From Sinorhizobium garamanticum (GTDB lineage Bacteria; Pseudomonadota; Alphaproteobacteria; Rhizobiales; Rhizobiaceae): DNA of 64,000 nt. Where the stretch lies: contig NZ_CP120373.1 of assembly GCF_029892065.1 (NCBI RefSeq), forward strand, positions 3,045,001-3,109,000, given 5' to 3'. The translations under genes and the position numbers were made by a program. Within the stretch, counting starts at the first letter, position 1, and every line of letters starts with the position of its first letter. The notes beneath the pieces were generated by a model. The model saw only the letters and a list, made by a program, of their open reading frames with translations. It was not told the DNA's origin and did not search any database. Of this stretch, positions 35,817 through 45,145 are shown piece by piece.

Positions 35817-36473
35817 CTAAATTTCCTTGAGCCCCGCGGCAAGAACGATACTCGCCGGAACATCGATCCATGTGGCCGGAGTGATCGGGGAAACCTTGGT
35901 TAACCAGTGGCCGACGAGCTTGTAGCCAAGGGTGTAACCGAGCCATCGCGGCCGCGTCCCGCCCGTTCCGAAGAACCAGGACGCGTGATCGTAATCGGCG
36001 GAGGATAGCAACGACTCGACGGGAAGATTGCTGCGCAGTGCTTCATCATCGACCGCGCATTCCCAAGGCTCCGGCGGGTTGCCGAACAGCTCCCGCACGA
36101 ACTGCCCTGCCAGCCCTTCGCTGACCAGAGCTTCTCCGAGGCTGCGTCCGTAGCCGGGACCCGCCATCCGGAGGCAGTGATGCGCTTCGTGGACGACCTG
36201 GCGGACGAGAGTACCGTCGTCGAGACAGCGTGTAAGGTTGGGATTGTCGGGGTCGATGGTCAGCGAGAACAGGGAGCTTCGGTAGGCGAAGCCAACCATG
36301 CCGATTTCCGGGATAACCTTCCCGGGTTGCCGCTGCACGAGAATGTCGAGGGCGGGCGGAGGGAGCAGGCGCGATACTGCCCCGCGTGCCTCGTCAACTC
36401 CGGCGACGATCGGGTCCCGCCAGCGCTTCAGATCGCCTTCCGCCTCGAGCCAGTGAATTCTCCACTCGTCCAT
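35817..36473 (-). CDS. DUF2268-type putative zinc-dependent protease
   Basis: The 218-residue soluble protein has VVHEAHHCLRM, an HExxH zinc motif, followed about 20 residues later by ALVSEGLAGQF, whose Glu is the third ligand. This is the DUF2268 arrangement of predicted proteases. The C-terminus GYTLGYKLVGHWL is also typical. It converges with the DUF899 gene. Confidence 0.8.
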   Translation of the reverse strand: MDEWRIHWLEAEGDLKRWRDPIVAGVDEARGAVSRLLPPPALDILVQRQPGKVIPEIGMVGFAYRSSLFSLTIDPDNPNLTRCLDDGTLVRQVVHEAHHCLRMAGPGYGRSLGEALVSEGLAGQFVRELFGNPPEPWECAVDDEALRSNLPVESLLSSADYDHASWFFGTGGTRPRWLGYTLGYKLVGHWLTKVSPITPATWIDVPASIVLAAGLKEI

Positions 36474-36912
36474 TGGTTCAGTTGGCTCTTTGTCTGTCGG
36501 TCGCGACGTCTTCCGTGAGCAGAGTTTCTGCCCCCCTTATCGATTTCAGGCACATTTCGATCATCAGCCTCGAACGCCCCGACCCGCAATCAATCTCTTC
36601 CAAGAACTCACGCGCTTTCGCATGCATTCCGCGACCTCGCGATCAGACAACTTTTGCATGAAACGGGTCTCGAATGGTGTAACCTAGGATATGGAAATTG
36701 GAGACCGATGCAAAGCGAATTGAAGCCAGTCCGTCACGCAGGGACGATGACAATGTGCCAGGGACACTGCGGCCGCTTCCCGGCCCCGTGCCGGCGCGGC
36801 TGGAAAACGCCTCGCGCATTTCGAGGACGCAGCGTTGGGTTCCGGCTAAAACAACAGTAGGGGATCAAATCGCGATGACGATGAACTTCTCAATAGGGTG
36901 CGGAAAGCGGAA
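36474..36912. other. Intergenic stretch, nothing firm
   Basis: The only hint of coding is a 50-codon frame starting at 36708 after GGAGACCG, containing MTMCQGHC; it matches no family I know. No repeat copy is seen. Confidence 0.35.
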
Positions 36913-37362
36913 CTATGCGGTGTCAAGCGCGCTGGTTAGCTCATTGGCCACAACGTTGAGTTCGTCCATAGTAGCTCGAGGCGTCGCTGCAAACGTAAGT
37001 GTTTCTTCTTTGATGTAGCGCCGCGATGTTATGTCGGTCTTTTCCACCATAGGAACCACGTGAGCATGCACGTGTGGAATGTCGCCTCCTGTAAAGAGGA
37101 ACGCGACACGCTCTACTCTGTAGATCCGCTTCTGAGCGCGGGCAATCTTCTGCCCCAAGGTGGTGATCTCGCCCGCGAGATCACCTGGCAAATCATCGAA
37201 ATGGGTGAAATGGTCGCGAGGAATAATTTGAACGTGGCCGCGACGAATTGGATAGATATCGAGGAAGGCCAGCAGTCGATCGCTTTCAAAAATGGTGCTT
37301 GGTCTAATCCGACCCTGAGCCATCTCGCAAAAAAGACACTGAGAAGGGCGCTGTGGAGTCAT
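36913..37362 (-). CDS. HIT family protein
   Basis: The 149-residue protein has the N-terminal CLFCEMAQG zinc-site start and the complete histidine triad HVHAHVVP near residue 97. It belongs to the HinT/Fhit superfamily of nucleotide hydrolases or transferases. It lies 110 bp downstream of a second HIT-like gene on the same strand. Confidence 0.9.
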   Translation of the reverse strand: MTPQRPSQCLFCEMAQGRIRPSTIFESDRLLAFLDIYPIRRGHVQIIPRDHFTHFDDLPGDLAGEITTLGQKIARAQKRIYRVERVAFLFTGGDIPHVHAHVVPMVEKTDITSRRYIKEETLTFAATPRATMDELNVVANELTSALDTA

Positions 37363-37473
37363 GATCGTGTTTCCTGAAATGGAGGCACTCGTTGCAGTAT
37401 TGCCGATCCCCCAAAGTCCACAAAGGGTCGATCCTTCCCGCTCGCTCGCGCGGGTCGCAGAAGGTTAGAAGGC

Positions 37474-37968
37474 TCACCTACCAACCTCCTTGCTCATCCT
37501 ATCCCGGAGCAGCGCAATCGTCTCCGGGACGGAAAGACCTTCGATAGGTGGAGGGTTCGGCCGCTCACAAAATTCCCTCCAAATGAACAGCGTGAGTTCT
37601 GCGCCGTCCGTGTCCGGCTCGTCCCGCGCTTCAACAAAGTGTTCGAGGACTCTGTATCGATCGTCGCGCCAAAATAGCCCTTCAACCCAGTCATAGACCG
37701 GGACCAAATGAAAATGGATCGGATAGCCCGGAGAGTGACCGTAGCGGCCGATATAGACCCGAACGGGCTTCAGGGCCGTTCGCAAAGCCTTCTGCGCTTC
37801 TGCGAGCAGCGGCCCGAATTCCGTCAGCGCACCGTGTGGGAGGTCCGAAAGGTCATGGACCGGCAGCTTGGAAGCAATCATCAGATACCCTGGCAGCGCA
37901 GAGTCCATTCGGTGGTTTACGAACCAAAAATTGGTCTCGCAAATCAGGAACTGGTCGGGAATCTCCAA
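37474..37968 (-). CDS. HIT-like protein with incomplete histidine triad
   Basis: The 164-residue protein has the HIT fold pattern: FWFVNHRMDSALPGYLMIAS, LPHGALTEFGPLL and IGRYGHSPGYPIHFHLVPV. The first triad His is replaced (YPIHFHLV instead of HxHxH), while the central catalytic His-containing HFH is kept. It precedes the canonical HIT gene. Retained catalytic activity is uncertain. Confidence 0.75.
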   Translation of the reverse strand: MEIPDQFLICETNFWFVNHRMDSALPGYLMIASKLPVHDLSDLPHGALTEFGPLLAEAQKALRTALKPVRVYIGRYGHSPGYPIHFHLVPVYDWVEGLFWRDDRYRVLEHFVEARDEPDTDGAELTLFIWREFCERPNPPPIEGLSVPETIALLRDRMSKEVGR

Positions 37969-38393
37969 CTGCTGCTCTCCTTCGTCACAGACACGGGCAC
38001 CGCACTGTGAGGTATTTCGCGACGACCGGAAAGGATCGAGCTTTCACGTTCGTTGCGAATGGTGAACTCGAACACGTCATTGGGCCGCCTTTACGAGTAG
38101 GTGGCGGATCGGTTCCCGCTCGACGAACTCCGCCCTCACGTGCCTGAGCACATGGCGCTGCCCCGCAAATGGAACCATGGTCAAGGCTCCCTCGAATGAA
38201 ACCTAGCGATATTCGCTGTGCTCGTGATTGATGACGAGGCGACGACCGGATTTGCACTGCCTTGCGGACTATCGCGATAGCGCCTGAGTGAACCGAAGCT
38301 TTTCAACTGTCACCCCCGGTGCTCCTCCAATTTGCGGACGCGTCTCGCTCGCTCCATTCTGCTAAGCTTCCGGCGTCAGCGGAGGAAAAAGCC

Positions 38394-39383
38394 ATGACCA
38401 GCGCGTCACAACAGATCATGAGGCTAGGATTCGGGTTCGCCGTGTCACAGGCACTGCGCGTCATTGTCGAGCTCGGCGTCCCCGATCTCCTGGCCGCCGG
38501 CGAGCGGTCGGTGGATGAGTTAGCAGCCGCCACTCAGTCCGAGGCTGATGCGCTTTATCGTGTCATGCGACTTCTCGCGCCCGAAGGGGTCTTTAGGGAA
38601 GTGGTACCGCGTCATTTCGAGCTGACAGAGCTTGGCGCCGTGCTGCGCTCCGATCAGCCGGGTCCCCGTGATTTCGTTCGTATGATCAACAGCGAGGCCT
38701 ATCTCGCCTTCGAGCAACTGCTGTATTCCGTTCGCACAGGAAAGCCAGCCTTCGACAAGGTGTTCGGAAGCCCAAGGTTTGACTGGCTGTCGCAACACCC
38801 GGAGCAGGCTGCGTTGTTTCAGCGTGCCATGGTCGCCATGAGCCAAGGCAGCAACGAGGCCGTTGCCGAAGCTTATGACTTTGGGCCGTTCACGCGGGTC
38901 GTCGACGTTGGCGGCGGACATGGTCAGCTTCTATCGGCGATCCTGGCGCGCAACCCGCATCTGAGCGGCGTGCTTTTCGACCTGCCTTCGGGCCTCGCCG
39001 CAGCCCAGCAGGGTGCCGGCGGCAGCCTGCCGCGCACGGAATTTGTCGCGGGTGACTTCTTTGAGAGCGTCCCCAGTGCTGATGTCTACGTCCTCAAGAA
39101 GGTCGTTCACGATTGGGACGATGAGCGTGCCGCGGTGATCCTGCAAAAATGTCGCAAGGCTATGCAACCGAACGGCAAGGTACTTGTGGCCGAGACGCTC
39201 GTGCCGCCGGGTGACGAACCGAACCTGATTAAAGGAATCGACGTGGTCATGCTCGCCATCACTGGCGGCCTGGAGAGGACCGAAGCGCAGTATGCAAGCC
39301 TTTTCGACGCCGCGGGGCTACAGCTTGAACGCGTGATTGAGACCAAGGGACCCATTTCCATCCTTGAGGCATCTCCAGCCTAA
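38394..39383 (+). CDS. Family 2 O-methyltransferase-like protein
   Basis: The start at 38394 follows GCGGAGGAAAAAGCC. The 329-residue protein has a winged-helix dimerisation region (VPDLLAAGERSVDELA), SAM motif I VVDVGGGHGQLL, and KKVVHDWDDE, whose His is the catalytic base of this family. It resembles acetylserotonin and phenazine/polyketide O-methyltransferases. A second relative lies at 18 kb. Single gene. Confidence 0.88.
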   Translation: MTSASQQIMRLGFGFAVSQALRVIVELGVPDLLAAGERSVDELAAATQSEADALYRVMRLLAPEGVFREVVPRHFELTELGAVLRSDQPGPRDFVRMINSEAYLAFEQLLYSVRTGKPAFDKVFGSPRFDWLSQHPEQAALFQRAMVAMSQGSNEAVAEAYDFGPFTRVVDVGGGHGQLLSAILARNPHLSGVLFDLPSGLAAAQQGAGGSLPRTEFVAGDFFESVPSADVYVLKKVVHDWDDERAAVILQKCRKAMQPNGKVLVAETLVPPGDEPNLIKGIDVVMLAITGGLERTEAQYASLFDAAGLQLERVIETKGPISILEASPA

Positions 39384-39486
39384 TGCATGTCGCGTTCAAC
39401 CGGACTCATGCGACGCGGTTTAGGTCCTTGTTTTTATGCATTTCGTTGTCCCCAAAACCGCTGCATACCGCCGCCGCGGTGCATGA
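39384..39486. repeat. Composite rhizobial intergenic repeat
   Basis: ATGCATGTCGCG, CATGCGACGCGG, TTGTCCCCAAAACCGCTGCA and GCGGTGCATG resemble fragments of a palindromic intergenic element. The same CGCGTTCAATCGGACTCAT phrase recurs at 55.54 kb. Confidence 0.4.
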
Positions 39487-39564
39487 CCTCGAATGACCGG
39501 TCTACGGCAGGGAAAGTTCGGGACGCTTGCGCTTACTACGCGAGCAGGTTAGAAACTGAACTAT

Positions 39565-39921
39565 ATGGTTCAGTATGTAAGTCCTCCCCTCGATCTCTCG
39601 TTCGCGGCGCTGTCCGATGCGACCCGCCGCGGGATCATCGATCAGCTTGGGCGAGGGGACGCGTCGATCACCAGTCTCGCGGATAAGTTCCAGATGACGC
39701 TGACCGGCATGAAGAAGCACGTCCAGGTTCTCGAGCGGGCGGGGCTCGTCGTCACGCAGAAGGTCGGACGGGTGAGAACCTGCAAGCTTGGGAAACGCGG
39801 CCTCAGGGCGGAGGCCGAGTGGATTGAGGCGCATCGCAAGCTCTTCGAGGCCCGCTTCGAAGCATTGGACGAAATCATCAGCGAAATGAAACAGGAGGGA
39901 AGCGATGAATCAGCAAGTTGA
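39565..39921 (+). CDS. ArsR-type winged-helix regulator
   Basis: The 118-residue protein is a winged helix: FAALSDATRRGIIDQLGRGD, then recognition helix MTLTGMKKHVQVLERAG. No metal-binding cysteines are present. It overlaps the AHSA1 gene by 17 bp, so translation is coupled; this regulator/SRPBCC pair is common and the partner may sense or carry the ligand. Confidence 0.9.
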   Translation: MVQYVSPPLDLSFAALSDATRRGIIDQLGRGDASITSLADKFQMTLTGMKKHVQVLERAGLVVTQKVGRVRTCKLGKRGLRAEAEWIEAHRKLFEARFEALDEIISEMKQEGSDESAS

Positions 39922-40408
39922 CAGTGCAGGTGGTGCGCAGAACCGCACGTCAGTCGAGCGCAAAGGGGATCGCGAACTCGTCATAACGCGGACATTCAAT
40001 GCGCCGCCGAGCACGGTTTACAGGGCGTGGAGCCAGCCCGAGCTGTTCCAGCGCTGGTGGGTGCCAAAATCGGCATCCGGCGTTTCGCTCGTATCGTGCG
40101 ATATGGACGTCCGTACCGGCGGCAAATATCGGCTGGAATTCGGCGCCGGCGGTTCGGACACCATGGCCTTCTACGGCAAGTATCTCGAGGTGGTGCCGAA
40201 CGAGCGCATCGTCTGGACCAACGACGAGGGCGAAGAGGGCGCGGTCACGACCGTGACCTTCGAGGAGCAGGGCGGGAAGACGCTGCTGAACTTCCACGAA
40301 GTCTATCCGTCCAAGGAGGCGCTTGAGGAAGCAATACAGGGCGGGGCGGCCGCATTGCCGGAGCAGTTGGAGCAGCTCGACGAATTGCTTTCCAGCATAG
40401 GCGAGTAG
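39905..40408 (+). CDS. AHSA1/SRPBCC domain protein
   Basis: The 167-residue protein has the START-like pattern VITRTFNAPPSTVYRAWSQP, LFQRWWVPK, VSCDMDVRTGGKYRLEF and GKYLEVVPNERIVWT. It probably binds a hydrophobic ligand or acts as a regulatory partner of the overlapping ArsR-type gene. Confidence 0.92.
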   Translation: MNQQVDSAGGAQNRTSVERKGDRELVITRTFNAPPSTVYRAWSQPELFQRWWVPKSASGVSLVSCDMDVRTGGKYRLEFGAGGSDTMAFYGKYLEVVPNERIVWTNDEGEEGAVTTVTFEEQGGKTLLNFHEVYPSKEALEEAIQGGAAALPEQLEQLDELLSSIGE

Positions 40409-40606
40409 CGCGGGTCGGGAAACTCGCCTCGGGGGAACGTCTGCCCTTGGGAAGTGACTCCACCGGCCTTTCCGGCCGGAGCGAGGGCGCGTTCCGGACG
40501 TGGCTGCACTAGCGTTGCGGACGGACAGCTGACCTGATCGGTCAGCGATTGCCTGAGCACTCCCAGGTAGGGTGTCTTCTCACCCGATTGGAAGCCATGA
40601 TAAACA

Positions 40607-41122
40607 ATGCCTATGGGCATCAAGAACTATCTGATCGAAGGCGGTTCCGGCACTGGAAAGACGTCTGTCGCTACAGAACTGCAGCGGCGGGGCTACCATG
40701 TCATCCATGGTGATCGGGTCTTAGCTTATGTCGGTGACCCCGAGACAGGCCAGGCACTCGCAGGACCACCCAAAGGCGCAGACCGCATCGCTTGGGGATA
40801 CGCGCACTGGATCTGGCCCGTTGACAAGGTCCGGACCATTGCTGCCGACACCACCCACCCTGCCACATTCTTCTGTGGCGGCTCGCGCAATTCCCAAAAA
40901 TTTCTGCACCTATTCGACAAGGTATTCGTGCTCGACATCGACGTTGAGACGTTGAACCGAAGATTAGATGGACGGCCGAATGAGCCTGGCTTCGAACCGG
41001 CCGAGCGGGCACTGGTACTCCACTACCATCGTACTCGGGAATATCTTCCCGCTGGCATCAATATCGACACGGCCAGTACCGTCCCGAGTATCGTCGACGA
41101 TATCCTCGCTCAACTCCCCTGA
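40607..41122 (+). CDS. P-loop ATP-binding protein (small kinase-like)
   Basis: The 171-residue protein has Walker A GGSGTGKTSVA and FVLDIDVETLNRRLDGRP as Walker B and lid. DTTHPATFFCGGSRN resembles small nucleotide kinases. The start may be 40607 or the ATG six bases on. Substrate unknown. Confidence 0.78.
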   Translation: MPMGIKNYLIEGGSGTGKTSVATELQRRGYHVIHGDRVLAYVGDPETGQALAGPPKGADRIAWGYAHWIWPVDKVRTIAADTTHPATFFCGGSRNSQKFLHLFDKVFVLDIDVETLNRRLDGRPNEPGFEPAERALVLHYHRTREYLPAGINIDTASTVPSIVDDILAQLP

Positions 41123-41457
41123 AGCCCTGAAAGTATTGTGATTGTGGCATTGGCGCTTTCGTAGCCGACCGGCAGCTTTCAGAACGACAAACCGGGTGCC
41201 TTAACGACCGTCTGGGGGCGCACAGCGGTCATTTGTGAACCGTGGCTGGAAAGTCGTTTTCGGGTCGAGGCCCGGCATTCAGTCGGCGACGGACCGCAAC
41301 ACTGCGGCCTCGGGGCCGCCGGGCGGCGATGCCTCTCATGAACCGGGTGCGGCGCCTTCGGGCGGCGGCATCTCTGCCGCCCCTGGACCGCATGAGATCA
41401 CGATGATTTCAGGTCGGATCGACCTGAAATCATAAACGTGATCGCTTCTAAGAAGTT
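41123..41457. other. Spacer with long nested palindrome
   Basis: No gene is supported. The main feature is the nested palindrome at 41396-41443. Confidence 0.4.
41396..41443. repeat. Nested palindrome of a rhizobial repeat family
   Basis: Outer arms GATCACG/CGTGATC enclose inner arms ATGATTTCAGGTCG/CGACCTGAAATCAT with a GAT loop. A fragment of the same type (GAGCGTGATCCGATCAGGTC) lies at 21.3 kb. Confidence 0.65.
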
Positions 41458-41507
41458 AGCGCGGGATGCGGGCGGAAAACCGCGCACACTTTTCCTCATC
41501 CCGCGCT
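41458..41507. repeat. Variable-arm palindrome
   Basis: Arms AGCGCGGGATG/CATCCCGCGCT surround the GGAAAACCGC and CACACTTTTCC core. It overlaps the stop codon region of the SH3 protein gene. Confidence 0.75.
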
Positions 41508-42390
41508 AGTCCGGGCATCCCGGTTCGCCGGGTTGGCAGACAGGTCGCTGCGGCCTGCGGCGGTCATTGTCACCACCGCGGCGGTTACGATTGTCGTCAC
41601 CGCGGCGGATGACCCGATCGCCGTCATCGCCCCCGCGTTCGAAGCTCCGGCGGTTGCGATCGCCGCCGCCGCGGCGGATGACCCGATCGTCGTCATCGCC
41701 CCCACGTTCGAAGCTCCGGCGGTTGCGATCGCCGCCGCCGCGCAGATCACGGTCAAAGTCCGGCTGCCTGTCGACATTAGGCCTGCGGCTGGGGGCGCGA
41801 TCGAAATCCGGAAGGCGATCCGGACGATCGTCAAAGTCCCGGCGTCTTTCAGGGGTACGCCTAAAATCGGGTCTCCGCTCCAGTCTCCGGTCGAATTCCG
41901 GGGGCGGAACTGGCCTCGGCTCGAACTCAGGTCTGCGGCTGGGCGGCCGGTAAGGTTCCGCACGGCGGTCCGGGCCGCGATAGAAGTCCGGTCCGCGGCG
42001 CCAGCGATCGCGATCGCGATAAAAGTCATAGTCGCGATAGTGACGATCCCAATAGTTGCCGAAGCTGAAGACAACGACGGGAATACCGAGCGGGCGATAA
42101 TATCGAGGGCCGACATAAACGCGGCGCTGTTGATAAAGTGCCTGGATATATCGGCCGTGCACCCAGCCACGGTCGCCGTAGAACTCCACGTCGCACCATG
42201 GCACATCGGCAAGACAGCCGTAGATTTCGATGGATTCGCCGGCCGGAATAACGGTGACCGCCGGATATGCTGTGCTTGGGCCGGCGCGCAAATTGACGTT
42301 CGCCGTCGCGAAGCCTTCTGCCGCCTGAGCGATCGCCGGAGCAAGCAAGAGCATACCGGTCGCGGCAATTTTCAAGAGGGTGCGTTTCAC
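41506..42390 (-). CDS. Exported SH3-domain protein with Arg/Asp repeat tail
   Basis: The 294-residue protein has a signal peptide (TGMLLLAPAIAQA) and one bacterial SH3 domain (ANVNLRAGPSTAYPAVTVI ... WCDVEFYGDRGWVHGRYI). A long disordered tail rich in Arg, Asp and Pro follows. The tail contains two near-identical 22-residue units (GGGDRNRRSFERGGDD...DRVIRR), i.e. a 66-base tandem repeat around 41.6-41.75 kb. It is probably a periplasmic or wall-associated protein; the tail is fast-evolving. Confidence 0.85.
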   Translation of the reverse strand: MKRTLLKIAATGMLLLAPAIAQAAEGFATANVNLRAGPSTAYPAVTVIPAGESIEIYGCLADVPWCDVEFYGDRGWVHGRYIQALYQQRRVYVGPRYYRPLGIPVVVFSFGNYWDRHYRDYDFYRDRDRWRRGPDFYRGPDRRAEPYRPPSRRPEFEPRPVPPPEFDRRLERRPDFRRTPERRRDFDDRPDRLPDFDRAPSRRPNVDRQPDFDRDLRGGGDRNRRSFERGGDDDDRVIRRGGGDRNRRSFERGGDDGDRVIRRGDDNRNRRGGDNDRRRPQRPVCQPGEPGCPD

Positions 42391-42907
42391 GTTTTCAACT
42401 CCCTGGGGAGGCAGCCGTCATGCGACATCCGGTATTTGACCTTACTCCGGCTTTTTCCGGTTCCCGGGCATGGTTGGGTCGCCTGCCGCCTCTGTTAGGC
42501 GGCCAACATCGTGATGTCTTTCAATGGTTTATAGCGCGTTTTGCATGAACGCAGCTTGAACGGAAGAATCCGGGCTATAGCCTTGAAAGTGCTGGAGCGG
42601 CTTATCCGGGCGCGTGCCTACTGCATGTTTCCTTAAGTGCTACAGCGTCCGCGTCCGATAAGACGCGCGGGCGCTGTAGCCGCGCCGTTTTCGGACATTC
42701 AGAGGACGGAGCTCCAGACCTACTATTATTAGGAGATACTGATATTCCCTTCAACTTGTGCTACAGTTGTTGGGATGGAGAGGTGCGACCAGAACGGGGA
42801 ATTTCAATGCCGTCCTGGCGGCCTTCAACGAGGTAAGAAAGAGCTCTTCGCTTTTTAGTTCATTTGCAACTCAGTACCCAAGCGGGGGGCACTTGCTGGA
42901 GGGGCAC
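42391..42907. other. Spacer with truncated RIME-like element
   Basis: No gene is supported between the divergent SH3 and membrane-protein genes. A shortened RIME-like copy lies at 42618-42679. Confidence 0.45.
42618..42679. repeat. RIME-like element, internally deleted
   Basis: TACTGCATGTTTCCTTAA joins directly to GTGCTACAGCG, so the 3' arm of the first hairpin is missing. The second hairpin GTCCGATAAGAC is intact. Confidence 0.65.
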
Positions 42908-43285
42908 ATGGCGAAACTCAACATTGATCAATACGTAATGGCCGTGGCTGCGCGGCTTGCCCATCTGACGCAGACATACGCGATCATTTTTTTCGCCAGC
43001 ATCGCGACCATGTTCGCGATCCTCGCTTACGCATCATCATCGGGACTGGCCGCCAGGTCCGCGCTGGCGACGATTGTGGTCGCAATCACGGTTTACGGGG
43101 TCTTGGCAACCAAGTCCGCCTTGGATGACTTGAAGGCAATGCTGGACGATGCAGTCGACGACTTCTCGGGCAGCAGCTTCGGCGCTCACCTGAAGCAGGT
43201 ACCTATGGCGCTGTTTACCGGGGCAAGCATCATTCTCGTCCTCGCAATGGGGGTGACGCAGTTGTGGGCGATCATTTCAGCCTGA
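42908..43285 (+). CDS. Small membrane protein with three helices
   Basis: The start at 42908 follows CTGGAGGGGC; the longer frame upstream is not credible. The 125-residue product has hydrophobic stretches IIFFASIATMFAILAYASS, ATIVVAITVYGVLATKS and ALFTGASIILVLAMGVTQL. No family is recognised. Confidence 0.65.
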   Translation: MAKLNIDQYVMAVAARLAHLTQTYAIIFFASIATMFAILAYASSSGLAARSALATIVVAITVYGVLATKSALDDLKAMLDDAVDDFSGSSFGAHLKQVPMALFTGASIILVLAMGVTQLWAIISA

Positions 43286-43337
43286 CGCGGGCCGATCTCG
43301 AACTGGTTGGTCGGACAAGAACCCGTCGATGCAGCGC

Positions 43338-44078
43338 TCAATAGTACTGCCGCTCAATTTGCTCGTACGCGTTCGGCCGCCCACCGGGAGTGAGGTCCAG
43401 GAGCGTCCACATCGGCTCGACCGTGCCGACATGGCGCGGATCCTGTCCCGGCTCCGCCGGTGAGAACAACAACTCGGAGGCCCAGCTCAGCCTCACCACC
43501 CCGTCCGAGCCTTTGTGGAACACCGTCAGGATCGGCACCTGCTGTCCATCCTCGTCCTCGCCATGGTAATCGCGTTTGAAGCTGTTGTTGGCGGCTGAAA
43601 GCAGTTTCAAATTGCGCCAACCACGATGCGCGGCGAAGGCCGCAACTTGTTCGATCGGCGCTTTCGCCACGGCCGCGATATTGGCTCCGAGTCCCTCGAC
43701 GTGCGGGACCGCCCCTTCCCAATTGTCGAGCAATGCAGTGCACGACGGGCACGGTCCGTCTTCAAGGGGAAGATCTGCCATCGGGCCATTGCTCGGACCG
43801 CGCCGGTCGTCGCTGCGATGCCGCGGGAACATATAGTGGTAGAGGATCAGGGTATCCGTACCGGGCCGGAACAGCTCCGACAAACGTATCTTGGCAGGAA
43901 CGCCGTCGGCGCCGATGTGGTCGAACTCGTAATCCTCGGGAACGACCCCACCCGGCGGGAGCGCACGGATCTCCGCGGCCACTGCCTCCATCTCACGCCG
44001 GAGGGCCACCTCACGCTGCAGCAGCCTTTCGCGAGCGCGGCGATATTCCGGACTTTCATTTGGGAAGTTCACGCCCAT
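43338..44078 (-). CDS. DUF899 thioredoxin-like protein
   Basis: The start at 44078 has GGGAGGAG before it; the longer frame upstream comes from a RIME-like element. The 246-residue protein has the DUF899 features ALRREMEAVAAEIRALPPGG, GPCPSCTALLDNW with Cys-x2-Cys, and VFHKGSDGVVRLSWASEL. Paralogue of the gene at 35 kb. It lies downstream of an EthD gene. Confidence 0.88.
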   Translation of the reverse strand: MGVNFPNESPEYRRARERLLQREVALRREMEAVAAEIRALPPGGVVPEDYEFDHIGADGVPAKIRLSELFRPGTDTLILYHYMFPRHRSDDRRGPSNGPMADLPLEDGPCPSCTALLDNWEGAVPHVEGLGANIAAVAKAPIEQVAAFAAHRGWRNLKLLSAANNSFKRDYHGEDEDGQQVPILTVFHKGSDGVVRLSWASELLFSPAEPGQDPRHVGTVEPMWTLLDLTPGGRPNAYEQIERQYY

Positions 44079-44107
44079 GGACTCCTCCCATCGAAGTGGA
44101 TGCGCAA

Positions 44108-44209
44108 CTACAGCATCGCGCGTCTTATCAGACGCGCAAAGCACGCTGTAGCACTTTGAATTGCTGCATGTTTCCTTAAATCGACTACGATTTAAGGAAA
44201 CATGCAGTA
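44108..44209. repeat. RIME-like double-hairpin element, complete
   Basis: CTACAGCATCGCGCG...GCACGCTGTAG, then CACTTTGAATTGCTGCATG, then CCTTAAATCG...GATTTAAGG and CATGCAGTA. It stands 30 bp upstream of the DUF899 start. Confidence 0.85.
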
Positions 44210-44332
44210 TAACACAGTCGAGCGCACCTTGACTCCTCTCTACCTGGAACTGGTCGCCGCCCACGCCTTCCTCGTCGGCGACCAACCGAAAGCTGACCCG
44301 CCACCTCGGCGCCCGACTTTCGTGCAAATGAA

Positions 44333-44641
44333 TCAAACCTCTTCGGTCTCAAAGAAATAAAGATCGACGCCGCCGTCTGCGAAATTCGCCAAATCTCCGG
44401 CCGTGGCCTGACCCTCCGGTGATGAGAACGCGCTCTGGATGTCGGCTATCGAATCGAAATGAAGTGTCGCCACAAGGTGGAGATCGGCCGCGCCGGCGGG
44501 GCTCGAGACCGCGCCATTGCTGATTTCGTACTTTCTGAGACCAGGCAGCTTCTGGGCCAAGGGAATGTGGGTGGAGCGGTAGTATCGGTCGAAAGCCGCG
44601 GTGTCCTTGGGCATTCTGTAAAGGACGAGAAGCTTGGCCAT
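44333..44641 (-). CDS. EthD-family protein
   Basis: The start has AGGAGG before it. The 102-residue protein matches the EthD ferredoxin-like fold: LVLYRMPKDTAAFDRYYRS, THIPLAQKLPGLRKYEI and ATLHFDSIADIQSAFSSPEG. Such proteins take part in ether or aromatic breakdown; no pathway genes are adjacent. Confidence 0.88.
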   Translation of the reverse strand: MAKLLVLYRMPKDTAAFDRYYRSTHIPLAQKLPGLRKYEISNGAVSSPAGAADLHLVATLHFDSIADIQSAFSSPEGQATAGDLANFADGGVDLYFFETEEV

Positions 44642-44690
44642 CAGTTCCTCCTTGAATGGGGGTTGCCAATCAAATTCTGACGCCCAAACC

Positions 44691-44797
44691 TACTGCATGT
44701 TTCCTTAAATCGTAGCCGATTTTAAGGATAAAAACATGCAGCAGTTCAAAGTGCTACAGCGTCCTTTGCGCGTCTGATAAGACGCGCGGCGCTGTAG
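44691..44797. repeat. RIME-like double-hairpin element, complete
   Basis: TACTGCATGTTTCCTTAAAT...ATTTTAAGGA, CATGCAGCAGTTCAAAGTG and CTACAGCG...CGCTGTAG, in the opposite orientation to the copy 480 bp to the left. Confidence 0.85.
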
Positions 44798-45034
44798 ACT
44801 GTGATGAACCTTCGCGTAAGGTCCCGTGCCCAGGTCACTACTTGCCGCCGAGTATGTGAGTGCTACATCCGTCACTGGTCCGCAGAGGAGCGTCACCGCT
44901 CCTGGTGAAGCACTCTGGAGCCACGCCAACGATCGCCCGGCGACGCGCGCCGGCTGGCCAGGGTGATAGCCGCCGGAGTAACGTCCAGCCTGCGGATCCG
45001 CGTCTTCGCACGGATTGGGGCAACGATGACTTAA

Positions 45035-45080
45035 AGCGGGATGCGGGCGGAAAACCGCGCACACTTTTCCTCATCCCGCT
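45035..45080. repeat. Variable-arm palindrome
   Basis: Arms AGCGGGATG/CATCCCGCT with the constant GGAAAACCGC and CACACTTTTCC core, about 65 bases after the pterin dehydratase stop. Confidence 0.75.
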
Positions 45081-45145
45081 CAAATTTCCGAAACGGCGCA
45101 GCCGCGGACAAGGCCGACCTCTGCAGGCCGGCCTCACCGGAAAAT

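Larger units (their letters stand above)
44642..45145. other. Spacer with RIME-like element and variable-arm palindrome
   Basis: No gene is supported. Repeat copies lie at 44691-44797 and 45035-45080. Confidence 0.45.

Noticed and set aside
36708..36860. 50-codon frame with a plausible Shine-Dalgarno
   Set aside because: No recognisable family, low-complexity basic text, and no supporting neighbour; left as unproven.
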